From Pseudomonadota bacterium (GTDB lineage Bacteria > Pseudomonadota > Gammaproteobacteria > Steroidobacterales > Steroidobacteraceae): 64,000 bases of DNA. The stretch is taken from contig JAJYUA010000014.1 in NCBI GenBank assembly GCA_021792755.1, forward strand, positions 30,205 through 94,204, read 5' to 3'. Shown here piece after piece: positions 41,832 through 49,880 of this stretch (its first letter is position 1; each line of letters opens with the position of its first letter). A program made the position numbers and the translations under genes. Below the pieces are notes generated by a model that was not told where the DNA came from, made no database searches, and saw only the letters and a program-made list of their open reading frames with translations.

Positions 41832-42453
41832 GATTGCGCCCCCGCGGCCCAGAGCGGTTCCGGACGCACCTACTGTACCGGGTTCCGCGCCCGTCCAGAA
41901 GGTGGAGGAGCAGCCTTTCAGCGCACGTCCTTGCAGCACTCTCGCTTCGGCCGCCAGGCGAGCCCGGCAAAGCCGAGCGGCAACAGCATCACCCGCCCCC
42001 CATCCCGTGGCGCCCGTCGCGGATCACTCGCGTACTACGGGAATTTTGACCGTGTCGCGGGCCCGCTCGCATGGCCGCGCCGTCATGCTCCCCCGGGGCG
42101 GTCTGCCGGCCGCGTGCGCAGCGCTTGCGCGTGATGAGCTTGCCACCGGGGCCCCGCTCGCGCACCGTCGCACGGCGACCTTCAGCCCTTGCAGCGCATC
42201 GCACCGGCACGCACCGCGCGGTTTCCGGCTCCTCGGCAGAGGGTGCATTATACCGGACCGAACCTGCCCGGATGCGCGGGCCGGCACCTGTACGCGGGGA
42301 CCGCGGCCGGCACGCAGCGCCGCAGGCAGCGGGGTGCGCGTGCGCTGCGGGGCAGCGAGCGGGCGCAGAGCCGTATCTGCAGCCCGCGGCAACCGTGTAG
42401 GGTATTGCGGAAATCGCCGCGGCGATTTCCGCCCACGTTAAGGAGCGCGGAGA
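41832..42453. other. Long gene-free interval between sspA and degS
   Basis: This 622-bp divergent interval shows no convincing gene: open frames on both strands have no family features and look like GC-driven shadows. On the minus strand there is a perfect TATAAT at 42252-42247, without a matching -35, which would give a leader of about 410 nt for sspA or drive a small RNA. A perfect palindrome lies at its degS end (42407-42432). In many relatives the petABC cytochrome bc1 genes sit beside sspA; none are here. Confidence 0.5.
42407..42432. repeat. 26-bp perfect palindrome, copy 1 of a paired element, upstream of degS
   Basis: The arms are GCGGAAATCGCC and GGCGATTTCCGC around a central GC. 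As RNA it would form an 11-pair hairpin with a CGCG loop, ending 21 bases before the degS ATG. A second element at 63718-63743 upstream of gap has the same core GAAATCGCC-N2-GGCGATTTC but different, still complementary outer bases. Confidence 0.85.
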
Positions 42454-43611
42454 ATGCTGAAGCGGCTGAGTCGCGGTCTGACGTTCGTTGCCGGATCGGT
42501 CGTCGGGGGCTTGGCGCTCGCCTTCGTGATCGTGGCGCTGCACCCGAGCCTCATCCGCAGCCCCGGCCGCTCCCCGCCCCTGGCGCGCCCCGCCCCCCCG
42601 GCACCGGCCGAGCGGCGCCGAGAGCCGCCGCTGGCAAGTTATGCGGCCGCGGTGAAGCGCGCGGCGCCGGCGGTGGTCAACATCTACACCGCGCGGGTGG
42701 TGACCGAGCAGATCAATCCCTTTCCCTTCGGGCCGTTCGGGGAATTGTTCGGCAACGTGCTGCCCGAGTATCGCCAGCGCATCCAGCGCAGCTTGGGCTC
42801 GGGTGTGATCGTCGACAAGCAGGGCCACATCGTCACCAACTACCACGTGATCGCCAACGCCGCCGCCATCCGCGTGCAGCTGGCCGACGGGCGCATCGCC
42901 GTGCCGCGCATCGTCGGCGTCGACCCCGATACCGATCTGGCGGTGCTGCAGATCACCCTGCCGAATCTGCCGGTCATCCACTTCGGACGCTCCGGCCAGG
43001 TGCAGGTCGGCGATGTGGTGCTCGCCATCGGCAATCCCCTCGGCCTGTCGCAAACGGTGACCAACGGCATCGTCAGCGCCACCGGCCGCGCCGGGCTCGG
43101 CATCTCCACCTTCGAGGATTTCATTCAGACCGATGCGCCGATCAACTTCGGCAACTCCGGCGGCGCGCTGATCAACTCCAACGGCGATCTGATCGGCATC
43201 AACACCGCCATCGTCGCCAAGAGCCTGGGCGTCACCGGCATCGGCTTCGCCATCCCGGTCGCCATGGTGCGCGGCGTGCTGCACGACATCATCAAGTACG
43301 GCAAGGTGATCCGCGGCTGGATCGGCATCGTGCCGGAGGACATCACCGACAGCGAGGCCCGCCGGGCCGGGCTCGCGCATGGCGGGGTGGTGATCGCCAA
43401 TCTCTACGCCGGCAGCCCCGCCCAGCAGGCCGGACTGAAGCCCGGCGATCTGCTGCTCGCCATCGGCCAGGCGGCGGTGAAATCGGCCAATGATGCCCGG
43501 GTGAGCATTGCCAGGATGAAACCCGGCTCGACGATCACGGTCCGTGTGCTGCGGGGCACGAAGACGCTCACGCTGACCGTGCCGATCAAACAGCAGCCCG
43601 CCGGCCTGTGA
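42454..43611 (+). CDS. degS: DegS-like periplasmic serine protease (Do/HtrA family, one PDZ)
   Basis: The 385-residue protein has an N-terminal membrane anchor (about 9-29), a Pro/Arg-rich linker, a trypsin-like domain with catalytic His131 (TNYHVI), Asp161 and Ser235 (GNSGGAL), and a single PDZ domain (about 275-375). One PDZ and a non-cleaved anchor point to DegS/AlgW, which senses misfolded outer-membrane proteins and starts the sigma-E cascade, rather than two-PDZ DegP. It has AAGGAG upstream. A palindrome precedes the ribosome-binding site. No sigma-E genes are in the window. Confidence 0.88.
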   Translation: MLKRLSRGLTFVAGSVVGGLALAFVIVALHPSLIRSPGRSPPLARPAPPAPAERRREPPLASYAAAVKRAAPAVVNIYTARVVTEQINPFPFGPFGELFGNVLPEYRQRIQRSLGSGVIVDKQGHIVTNYHVIANAAAIRVQLADGRIAVPRIVGVDPDTDLAVLQITLPNLPVIHFGRSGQVQVGDVVLAIGNPLGLSQTVTNGIVSATGRAGLGISTFEDFIQTDAPINFGNSGGALINSNGDLIGINTAIVAKSLGVTGIGFAIPVAMVRGVLHDIIKYGKVIRGWIGIVPEDITDSEARRAGLAHGGVVIANLYAGSPAQQAGLKPGDLLLAIGQAAVKSANDARVSIARMKPGSTITVRVLRGTKTLTLTVPIKQQPAGL

Positions 43612-43674
43612 CCGGGCCGGCCTGCGGCGGAAGGTTTCCCGATTGACGCCCCATCCACCGACCGGAAGTTCGCG

Positions 43675-44388
43675 ATGCAACCGATTCAGATCCGCAGATT
43701 CCCCTCCCGCGCCGAGCTCGACACCGCGCTCGCCGGCCGTTTGGAGCAATCCATCCGCGCCGCCGCTTCGGGTCCCCTGGCGATCATGCTCTCCGGCGGC
43801 CACACCCCGCTGCCGGCATACCGCCAGCTCGCCGAGCGCCTCGCGCTTGCGCCGCACTCCACCCGCGACACGCTGCACCTGCTCTACTCCGACGACCGCT
43901 ACGTGCCGGCCGACTCCGAAGCGAGCAACTTCCACTCGACGCGGCCGCTGCTCGATGCGCTGCGGCTGCCCGAGGAGCGGGTGCTCAGGGTGCGGACCGA
44001 GCTCGCGCTCGAGGAGGCCGCGCTCGATTACGAGCGCCGGCTCAGAGCGCTGCTCGACCGAGGCGTGAGAATCGGACTCGGCCTGCTCGGCCTCGGCGCG
44101 GACGGGCATACGGCCTCGCTCTTTCGCGGCGAGGATCTGCAGCGTGCCCGGGGTCGGATGGCGATCGCGGTGCAGCGTCCGGATGGACTGGCGGGTGTCA
44201 GCGTGACGCCGGAGCTGCTCTGGCACGTGACCGAGCCATTGTTCGTCGTGGCAGGCAGCGGCAAGCACTCCGCGATCCAGGGCCTCGAGCGCCGCGACCC
44301 TGCCCTCGTCGCGGTGCAGGCCGTACGCGGCTGCCCGCAAGTGGAGCTGTGGGTGGATCAGCCGGACGAGCAGGGCAACGGCGCCTGA
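43675..44388 (+). CDS. pgl: 6-phosphogluconolactonase
   Basis: The 237-residue DevB-type enzyme hydrolyses 6-phosphogluconolactone in the pentose phosphate pathway. Motifs are IMLSGGHTPLPAYRQL, LLYSDDRYVPADSEASNF, LLGLGADGHTASLF with the catalytic His, and TPELLWHVTEPLFVVAG. The start ATG 43675 lies 63 bases after degS. The next enzyme of the pathway (gnd) is encoded about 5.5 kb away; zwf is not in the window. Confidence 0.93.
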   Translation: MQPIQIRRFPSRAELDTALAGRLEQSIRAAASGPLAIMLSGGHTPLPAYRQLAERLALAPHSTRDTLHLLYSDDRYVPADSEASNFHSTRPLLDALRLPEERVLRVRTELALEEAALDYERRLRALLDRGVRIGLGLLGLGADGHTASLFRGEDLQRARGRMAIAVQRPDGLAGVSVTPELLWHVTEPLFVVAGSGKHSAIQGLERRDPALVAVQAVRGCPQVELWVDQPDEQGNGA

Positions 44389-44390
44389 GC

Positions 44391-44414
44391 GCCCGGCCGC
44401 GCGCGCGGCCGGGC
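44391..44414. other. 24-bp perfect palindrome between convergent pgl and M16 genes
   Basis: GCCCGGCCGC and GCGGCCGGGC flank a central GCGC. The element almost fills the 36-bp gap between the two stop codons and would form a very stable hairpin on either transcript. No T-run follows, so it is at most a T-less bidirectional terminator or 3'-end stabiliser. Confidence 0.55.
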
Positions 44415-44424
44415 TCCGGCCCGC

Positions 44425-47088
44425 TCACGGGGTGGGCTTCGGTCCCCGCACCGCCATGACGAAGCCGCTCAGGCGCACGTACTTGCGATAGGCCTGCTGC
44501 ACCTGCGCCGCCGTCAGCGACAGATAGCGCCTGCCCGCGATGACGCTCTCATCGAGCGGCTCGCCCCGCGAGGCGTAGTGCAGCAGCTGGCCGCCGATCG
44601 CCCCGAAGCTCGACTCGCTCAAGGGGATGCTCCTCAGCAGTATGCCCTTCGCCCGATCGAGGTCCGCCGCGGACAGCACACCGCTTTGCATGCGCCTCAG
44701 GTCCTTCAGCAGCAGCTCGCGCGCAGGAAACACCTTGTCAGGATCGCAGCCATACGTGACGGAGTAGAGGCCGCGATGCTTGCCGAGCTCGAAGTGGCTC
44801 CCCACGTAATAGACCAGCCCCGTTTTCTCACGCAGATCGCGATACAGCCAGGAGGCGTAGAAGCCGCCGCCCAGCACCTGGTTGCCGAGCCGCAGCGCAA
44901 AGCGCGCCGGGCTGTCGCGGGTGACCGGGATCAGCTCGGCCAGCCGCACGCTGTCCTGCACGGCACTGCGGTCGGGCGTGAGCAGGCTTCCCGGCTTGTT
45001 GAGCGGCACCGGCGGGTAGTGGACGAGCGGCTTCGGTCCGGGGGCGAGCCAGCGGCCGAAGTTCTTGGCCACCACCCACAGGGCCTTGGCGGGAGTGACA
45101 TCGCCCACCACGACGATGGTGGTCATGTCGGGCCGGAAGACCTTGGCGTAATAGCCCTTCACCCTGGCGAGCCTCAGGCGCATGATGCTTTGCGGCGTCG
45201 GATGGCGCAGCGTGGCATCGCCCGCCGGCACCAGCAGCCGCTGCAGGCCGATGTCGTCGAGGAACCCGGGCGAGCGCAACTGGCCGCGCCAGTTGCCCGC
45301 GGTTTCGCGCTGCATGTAGCTGAACGCCCGCGGCGAGAACGCCGGATGCAGCTCGTTGTCCGCCAGAAGCGCCATGCCCCGCGAAAAGTATCGGGCCGGC
45401 ACGCTGAGCGAGAACTGCGTGCCCGCGTGCTCGCTGGCGGTGATGGCATCCAGCGCCGCCTGGAACTGCAGGCGGCTCAGATGCGCGCTGCCGAACTGGA
45501 ACAGGCTGTCGAGCACCTCGCCCACGCCTTTCTCGCCCTTGGGCGCCTGCAGGTCGGAGTTGGTACGGACCTGCCCCATCACCTGCACGGTGTCACTCAC
45601 CGATTCCGGCTGCACCACCAGCCTCAGTCCATTGGGCAGCACGTACAGCACCGGGTGCAGCTGCGAGCGCGGCGTCGGCAGCCTGGCGAACGCTCTGCTC
45701 GCCCACGAGGGCATCTTGACCGGCTTGCTCGGATTGGCCGCGAAGCTCTCCGCGCCGCCATAGCCCTTGCTCGAGACCGGCTTGCCCGAGCTTTGCGGTG
45801 TCAGGATGGCGGTGAAGGCGTGCGCGGGGTTGAAGATCTCGCGGGCCAGTCGATCGACCGACGCGGCAGTCACGGCCGCGATCGCCGCCTTCATCGCCTC
45901 CGGGGAGCTCAAATGATCCTCCGCCAGCGCCGAGGACCAGGCATCGGCCAGCCCGTTGATCGAGTTCTGCTCGAATTCGAGCCGCGCGATGGCCTGGCGC
46001 TTGGCCGCCCGCACCAGCGCCGGATCGATGCCCTTGCGGGCCGCCTCGGCCACGATCGAGCGCATGGCCGCAAGCAGCGGCCGGGGATTGGCGCCGCGTG
46101 GGAAAATCCCCACCGCGGCCCCCAGGCCGGCCCTGGGCAGCAGAGCCGAGAAAAACGTCCCGTACAGCGCCTTGCCGGTCATCCCCAGGCCGAACAAGGC
46201 GGCGCGCTTGGAGGCAAGCGCGTTCGACAGCACCAACGCCGTCGCATAGTCCTTCGAGCGCGCCCCGGGCATGCGATAGGCGAGATAGACCTCCCCATAG
46301 GGGCTGTCGGTGGGCGAGCGGTAGGTCTCGGCCCGCACCGGCCGAAGATGGAAGGATGGGCGCCGGGGCAGGGCGCGGGGCGGGATGGACGCAAAGAGTC
46401 TCCTCACCTCCGCCAGCGTCGCCCCCGGATCGACGTCGCCGGCGATCACCAGGATGGCATTGTTCGGCGCGTACCACTCGTCGTGAAAGCGCTTGAGCAG
46501 CGACGCCGGAGTCTTGTTGAACGAGGAGCGCGTGCCGAGGGGGGTGTGCGCATACGGCGTGCCGGCAAACAGCCGCGCAACGAGCTCGGTGAAGAACTTC
46601 CAGTCCGGATCGGACAGGTCATGAGCAACCTCCTGCTCGATGGCGCCGCGCTCGAGCTTCCACTGCGCCGGCGCCATGTCCACCGCCCGCATGCGGATCG
46701 CCGCGATGTGCAGCGCGACCTGCAGATCCTGCGAGGGCACGACGAAAAAGTATTTGGTGGTGCTGAAGGACGTCTCGGCATCGAAGGCGCCGCCCATGTT
46801 GGCCGTGATCGCGGCCAGCTGGTTGGCGGTGAGTCCGGGGCTGCCGCGGAACATCATGTGCTCGGTCGCGTGCGCGGTGCCGGGGAAGCCCTTCGGCGCC
46901 TCGGCCGAGCCGACGAGGTAATTCGTCTGTACGGACACCACCGGCGCAAGCGTGTCGCGCACGATGACCACCCTCAGCCCATTGCCGAGGGTGGCGCGGG
47001 TGACCGTCGGCGCGGCGGCGGCCATGGCCCGTGCGGCGCCGAACGCGGCCGCAAGCAGCACCCATCGCATCATCTGCCTCAATCGCAT
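44425..47088 (-). CDS. Secreted M16 (insulinase/pitrilysin) family zinc protease
   Basis: The 887-residue protein has a signal peptide (RWVLLAAAFGAARAMA, residues 8-23) and two M16 halves. The active N-terminal half has the inverted zinc motif HATEH (73-77) and a downstream Glu in the segment LERGAIEQE (near 148). A second domain begins about residue 455 (HPVLYVLPNGLRLVVQ) and lacks the zinc motif, as is usual. It should degrade peptides in the periplasm. ATG 47088 has GAGG upstream; in-frame codons further up are unlike a signal peptide. It is divergent from the SPFH gene. Confidence 0.93.
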   Translation of the reverse strand: MRLRQMMRWVLLAAAFGAARAMAAAAPTVTRATLGNGLRVVIVRDTLAPVVSVQTNYLVGSAEAPKGFPGTAHATEHMMFRGSPGLTANQLAAITANMGGAFDAETSFSTTKYFFVVPSQDLQVALHIAAIRMRAVDMAPAQWKLERGAIEQEVAHDLSDPDWKFFTELVARLFAGTPYAHTPLGTRSSFNKTPASLLKRFHDEWYAPNNAILVIAGDVDPGATLAEVRRLFASIPPRALPRRPSFHLRPVRAETYRSPTDSPYGEVYLAYRMPGARSKDYATALVLSNALASKRAALFGLGMTGKALYGTFFSALLPRAGLGAAVGIFPRGANPRPLLAAMRSIVAEAARKGIDPALVRAAKRQAIARLEFEQNSINGLADAWSSALAEDHLSSPEAMKAAIAAVTAASVDRLAREIFNPAHAFTAILTPQSSGKPVSSKGYGGAESFAANPSKPVKMPSWASRAFARLPTPRSQLHPVLYVLPNGLRLVVQPESVSDTVQVMGQVRTNSDLQAPKGEKGVGEVLDSLFQFGSAHLSRLQFQAALDAITASEHAGTQFSLSVPARYFSRGMALLADNELHPAFSPRAFSYMQRETAGNWRGQLRSPGFLDDIGLQRLLVPAGDATLRHPTPQSIMRLRLARVKGYYAKVFRPDMTTIVVVGDVTPAKALWVVAKNFGRWLAPGPKPLVHYPPVPLNKPGSLLTPDRSAVQDSVRLAELIPVTRDSPARFALRLGNQVLGGGFYASWLYRDLREKTGLVYYVGSHFELGKHRGLYSVTYGCDPDKVFPARELLLKDLRRMQSGVLSAADLDRAKGILLRSIPLSESSFGAIGGQLLHYASRGEPLDESVIAGRRYLSLTAAQVQQAYRKYVRLSGFVMAVRGPKPTP

Positions 47089-47550
47089 GGTTTTACCTCG
47101 TTTCCTCATCCAGCCAAATTGCACGACCGATGCCCGCCGGCGCCGGCCGGCTGCGTAACCGGAGGGGCGCAATGCGGCCGCCGGCCCCGCATAGCCCATG
47201 GATCATACCTTGCGAGGCGAATCGGCGACCGGCGCTCGAGCGATCTTCGACAATCGCGGCGCAGGTTGGTGCCCTGGATTGCCCGATACTCCCCCGCGGT
47301 CCTGTCGCGGGCGTCCCGGGGGCGCATCCCGCACGCCGCGCAAGCGCGCCAACGCTCGAGGTAAACACCCGCGTGATCCGCCGAGACGAGCGGCTGGGTC
47401 GAAGCGGCATGCGGCCAGCGCGCCGGCGCGAAAATCCAGCCGGCCGGATCACAATCTGCGCCCGGCGAGCGACCGGCCACTGGAAATTCTCATGTCCGCA
47501 GGCGCAAACTCGACCGCCCTGAATACCCCGAACAGTCCTGGGAGATGCAC
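47089..47550. other. Divergent intergenic region between M16 protease and SPFH operon
   Basis: These 462 bases hold no convincing gene. Frames crossing it in both directions lack recognisable features. Promoters for both flanking genes must lie here, but I see no hexamer pair good enough to report. A GGAAATT element at 47481-47487 resembles a sigma-E -35, without a matching -10. Confidence 0.4.
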
Positions 47551-48411
47551 ATGGCGCTGACCCGACAGGTCGTCTCGACCCTGAACACCGACGGCACGGA
47601 TGTCATGGGACCCACGATCCTCGCCTTCCACTACCCCGACCAGAGCCTCGTCTCGGGAAGCCTGCTCACCGTCGAGGCCAATCATTTCGCCGTGCTCAAG
47701 TCCCGCGGCGCCGTGCTCGGGGTCTACGACACCGGCCAGTACCCCATCCAGACGCCCGACAAGCCGCTGCTCGGCAGCTTCGTATCGGGATTCTTCGGCG
47801 GGCAGTCCCCGTGGCAGTACGAGGTGCTGTACGTCAACCGTGCGAAGCTGCTGGTACGCAGCGCCGGGATCGCCACCTCGGCCGAGATGGCCGAGATGTC
47901 CTACCAGGTCGAGTACTACGTGCACGTGGACACCAAGGAAGACGCACTGAAGCTCATCACCCACATGCCCTTCGCCAAGCATTTCATCGGCACCGATGAG
48001 GTGGCGGGCTACGCAGGCCCTGTCGTCGAGCAGGCGATCAATCAGGTGGTGCAGGTCACACCCATGGAGAAGGTCAACGAGCACATCCACGACATCGTGG
48101 AGCTCGTCAAGGAGCACCTGTCGACTTTCCTCGGCGTGTATGGCATCACGCTGAACGACGCCAAGGTGCTCATCCTCCCGAAGGACGAGCGCATGCGCGA
48201 GCTCATCTCGCTGCGCGCCTTCGGGCTCAGCGAGATGGATGCGGTGCGCTACTATGTCGCGCTGAAGATGGCCGAGAAGGGCCTGGTGTCGGCGCCGAAC
48301 GCCGCGGTCGGACAACCGTACTTCATCGGCGGGGTCGCGATGGGCACCTTCCCCATCACCGGCGCGCTCGGCCCCACGGGCGCCCCCCCCGCCCCGAAAG
48401 GCGGCCAATGA
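47551..48411 (+). CDS. SPFH-domain protein, soluble type
   Basis: The 286-residue protein has no signal peptide or membrane helix. An SPFH/Band 7-like region covers about 25-210: GSLLTVEANHFAVLKSRGAVLGVYDTG, WQYEVLYVNRAKLLVRS, then a long mixed region with KVLILPKDERMRELISLRAFGLSEMDAVRYYVALKMAEKG, followed by a Gly/Pro tail. This resembles the cytoplasmic SPFH proteins related to YdjI, but without their zinc ribbon. The ATG at 47551 has GGGAG six bases before it; 47545 is an alternative. It heads a three-gene plus-strand group with a coiled-coil protein and a membrane prohibitin-like protein. Function unknown. Confidence 0.8.
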   Translation: MALTRQVVSTLNTDGTDVMGPTILAFHYPDQSLVSGSLLTVEANHFAVLKSRGAVLGVYDTGQYPIQTPDKPLLGSFVSGFFGGQSPWQYEVLYVNRAKLLVRSAGIATSAEMAEMSYQVEYYVHVDTKEDALKLITHMPFAKHFIGTDEVAGYAGPVVEQAINQVVQVTPMEKVNEHIHDIVELVKEHLSTFLGVYGITLNDAKVLILPKDERMRELISLRAFGLSEMDAVRYYVALKMAEKGLVSAPNAAVGQPYFIGGVAMGTFPITGALGPTGAPPAPKGGQ

Positions 48412-48481
48412 GGGCCGAAGCCGCCCGCCGCACCGCCTGGCGCAGCGGGCCACGCCGCCCGGCGCCCTCGGAGGAATCCGC

Positions 48482-49051
48482 ATGGAAATGAAAACCACGC
48501 CCAACCCCATCGAGGCGGCGGGCCCCGCCAAGCGGGTGCTGTCCAACCTGTTCTATGGCTGGGGCTACAACTTCTATCGCCGCGAGAACCAGCTGCGCGC
48601 CGATGATCTGCTCATCCGCGGCAAGCTGAGCGAGCTGCTCGGGGAGTGCCGCGCGCACCTGGGCTCGGTCGAGGCCGCGTTCCGGCACGAGCATCTGCCG
48701 CCCCCGACGCGGGAGCATCCCTTCCCGGATCCGGCCGCGGTGGCGGCGGTGCAGGCCCTGCAGCACCGGCAGCGCGATATCGAAGCCCTCGAGACGGCCA
48801 TTCGCAACGCACCGGTGCCGGAGATGGACAGGATCTACCAGCGTCACCGCACCGAGCGCGACACGCTCGAGAAGCTGGTGGCCGTCGACGGCGATCTGGT
48901 GTCGGCCGTCGTGGCGCTGCGCGACGCGGTCATCCGGCTCGATGGCGCGGCGGCGGCCGCGCAGGACACCGGGCCGGCCGGAACAAGCGACATCCAGATG
49001 CTGTGGAATCGCCGCGAACAGATCCTATCCGCCCTCGAGGAATCCCCGTGA
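48482..49051 (+). CDS. Unknown coiled-coil protein between two SPFH genes
   Basis: I do not recognise this 189-residue protein. It starts MEMKTTPNP, then AKRVLSNLFYGWGYNFYRRENQLRADDLL, an aromatic segment that could touch a membrane surface. The rest is strongly helical and charged, with coiled-coil potential at about 35-55 and 85-145 and a disordered Ala/Gly stretch near 158-168. There is no signal peptide or transmembrane helix. The SPFH gene ends 70 bases before it, and its TGA overlaps the GTG of the prohibitin-like gene, so the three are probably one operon and the proteins may form a complex. Confidence 0.75.
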   Translation: MEMKTTPNPIEAAGPAKRVLSNLFYGWGYNFYRRENQLRADDLLIRGKLSELLGECRAHLGSVEAAFRHEHLPPPTREHPFPDPAAVAAVQALQHRQRDIEALETAIRNAPVPEMDRIYQRHRTERDTLEKLVAVDGDLVSAVVALRDAVIRLDGAAAAAQDTGPAGTSDIQMLWNRREQILSALEESP

Positions 49052-49878
49052 ACGCAAGAGTCTCTCCCCTGTCGAACAACAACCGGCGCGCCTTGGCGAT
49101 CGGGGCGGTCGCCCTGGTTGCGCTCATCATTCTTGGCGGCGCGTTCGTACAGATCGGACCCGGCGACCGAGGGGTGCTCATGACCTTCGGCGCCGTGAAT
49201 CCCGGGGTGCTCGATCCGGGACTGCACGTGAAGCTGCCGTTCGCGCAGACGGTGGCGAAGATGAACGTGCAGGTGCAGAACTCGGAGGACACCGAAAGCG
49301 CCGCCAGCCGGGATCTGCAGGACGTCTCCACGACGGTCGCCACGAACTGGCACATCCTGCCCGCCGATGCGGAGTGGGTCTATCAGCACATCGGCAGCGA
49401 GCGCTCGCTGATCTCGAAGGTCATCCAGCCGGCGATCAGCAATGCCGTCAAGGCGGTGACCGCTCACTACAACGCCGAGGACCTGATCGTGCAGCGCGAC
49501 CAGGTGCGCGGCCAGATCGAGGCCCAGATCCGCTCCGCGCTCAAGCCTTTCCGGGTGGTGGTTGACGCGGTGAACATCACCGACTTCCATTTCAGCTCCC
49601 AGTACGCCGAGGCGATCGAGCAGAAGCAGGTCGCACAGCAGCGCGCCCTGCAGGCCAAGTACGAGCTCGATCGCGCCAAGGTCCAGGCGCAGCAGAGAGT
49701 CGTCGAGGCAACCGCCCAATCCCAGGCCCAGAAGCTCCTGCAAAGGACCCTGACGCCGGAGATCATCCAGCAGCAGGCCATCGCCAAGTGGGACGGCCGT
49801 CTGCCGGAGGTGGTCGGCGGCAAGGGCGTGTTGCCGATGATCGGCAACCTGCCGACGATCGCTCCGCGCCAGGGGTAA
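49048..49878 (+). CDS. Prohibitin/HflC-like SPFH membrane protein
   Basis: The 276-residue protein has an N-terminal membrane helix (RALAIGAVALVALIILGGAF, about 14-33), an SPFH domain starting GPGDRGVLMTFGAVNPGVLDPGLHVKLPF, and a coiled-coil tail rich in Gln and Ala (YAEAIEQKQVAQQRALQAKY onward). The pattern is that of prohibitins and HflC: membrane-anchored rings that shape microdomains and restrain FtsH-type proteases. HflK is not encoded nearby, so it is not the usual hflKC pair. GTG 49048 shares GTGA with the upstream stop and has GAGG eight bases before it. It ends two bases from convergent gnd. Confidence 0.88.
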   Translation: MNARVSPLSNNNRRALAIGAVALVALIILGGAFVQIGPGDRGVLMTFGAVNPGVLDPGLHVKLPFAQTVAKMNVQVQNSEDTESAASRDLQDVSTTVATNWHILPADAEWVYQHIGSERSLISKVIQPAISNAVKAVTAHYNAEDLIVQRDQVRGQIEAQIRSALKPFRVVVDAVNITDFHFSSQYAEAIEQKQVAQQRALQAKYELDRAKVQAQQRVVEATAQSQAQKLLQRTLTPEIIQQQAIAKWDGRLPEVVGGKGVLPMIGNLPTIAPRQG

Positions 49879-49880
49879 GG

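Noticed and set aside
42024..42392. 122-codon minus-strand frame between sspA and degS
   Set aside because: Arg/Ala/Pro-rich translation without domain, ribosome-binding site or conservation cue; it also spans the TATAAT element.
41989..44340. 783-codon minus-strand frame across degS, pgl and the upstream gap
   Set aside because: It lies opposite two well-defined enzymes with intact active sites and has the same Asp/His-rich shadow composition.
44578..47364. 928-codon plus-strand frame opposite the M16 protease
   Set aside because: Low-complexity Arg/Gly/His/Gln translation without family features; the M16 protein with signal peptide and HxxEH is the real gene.
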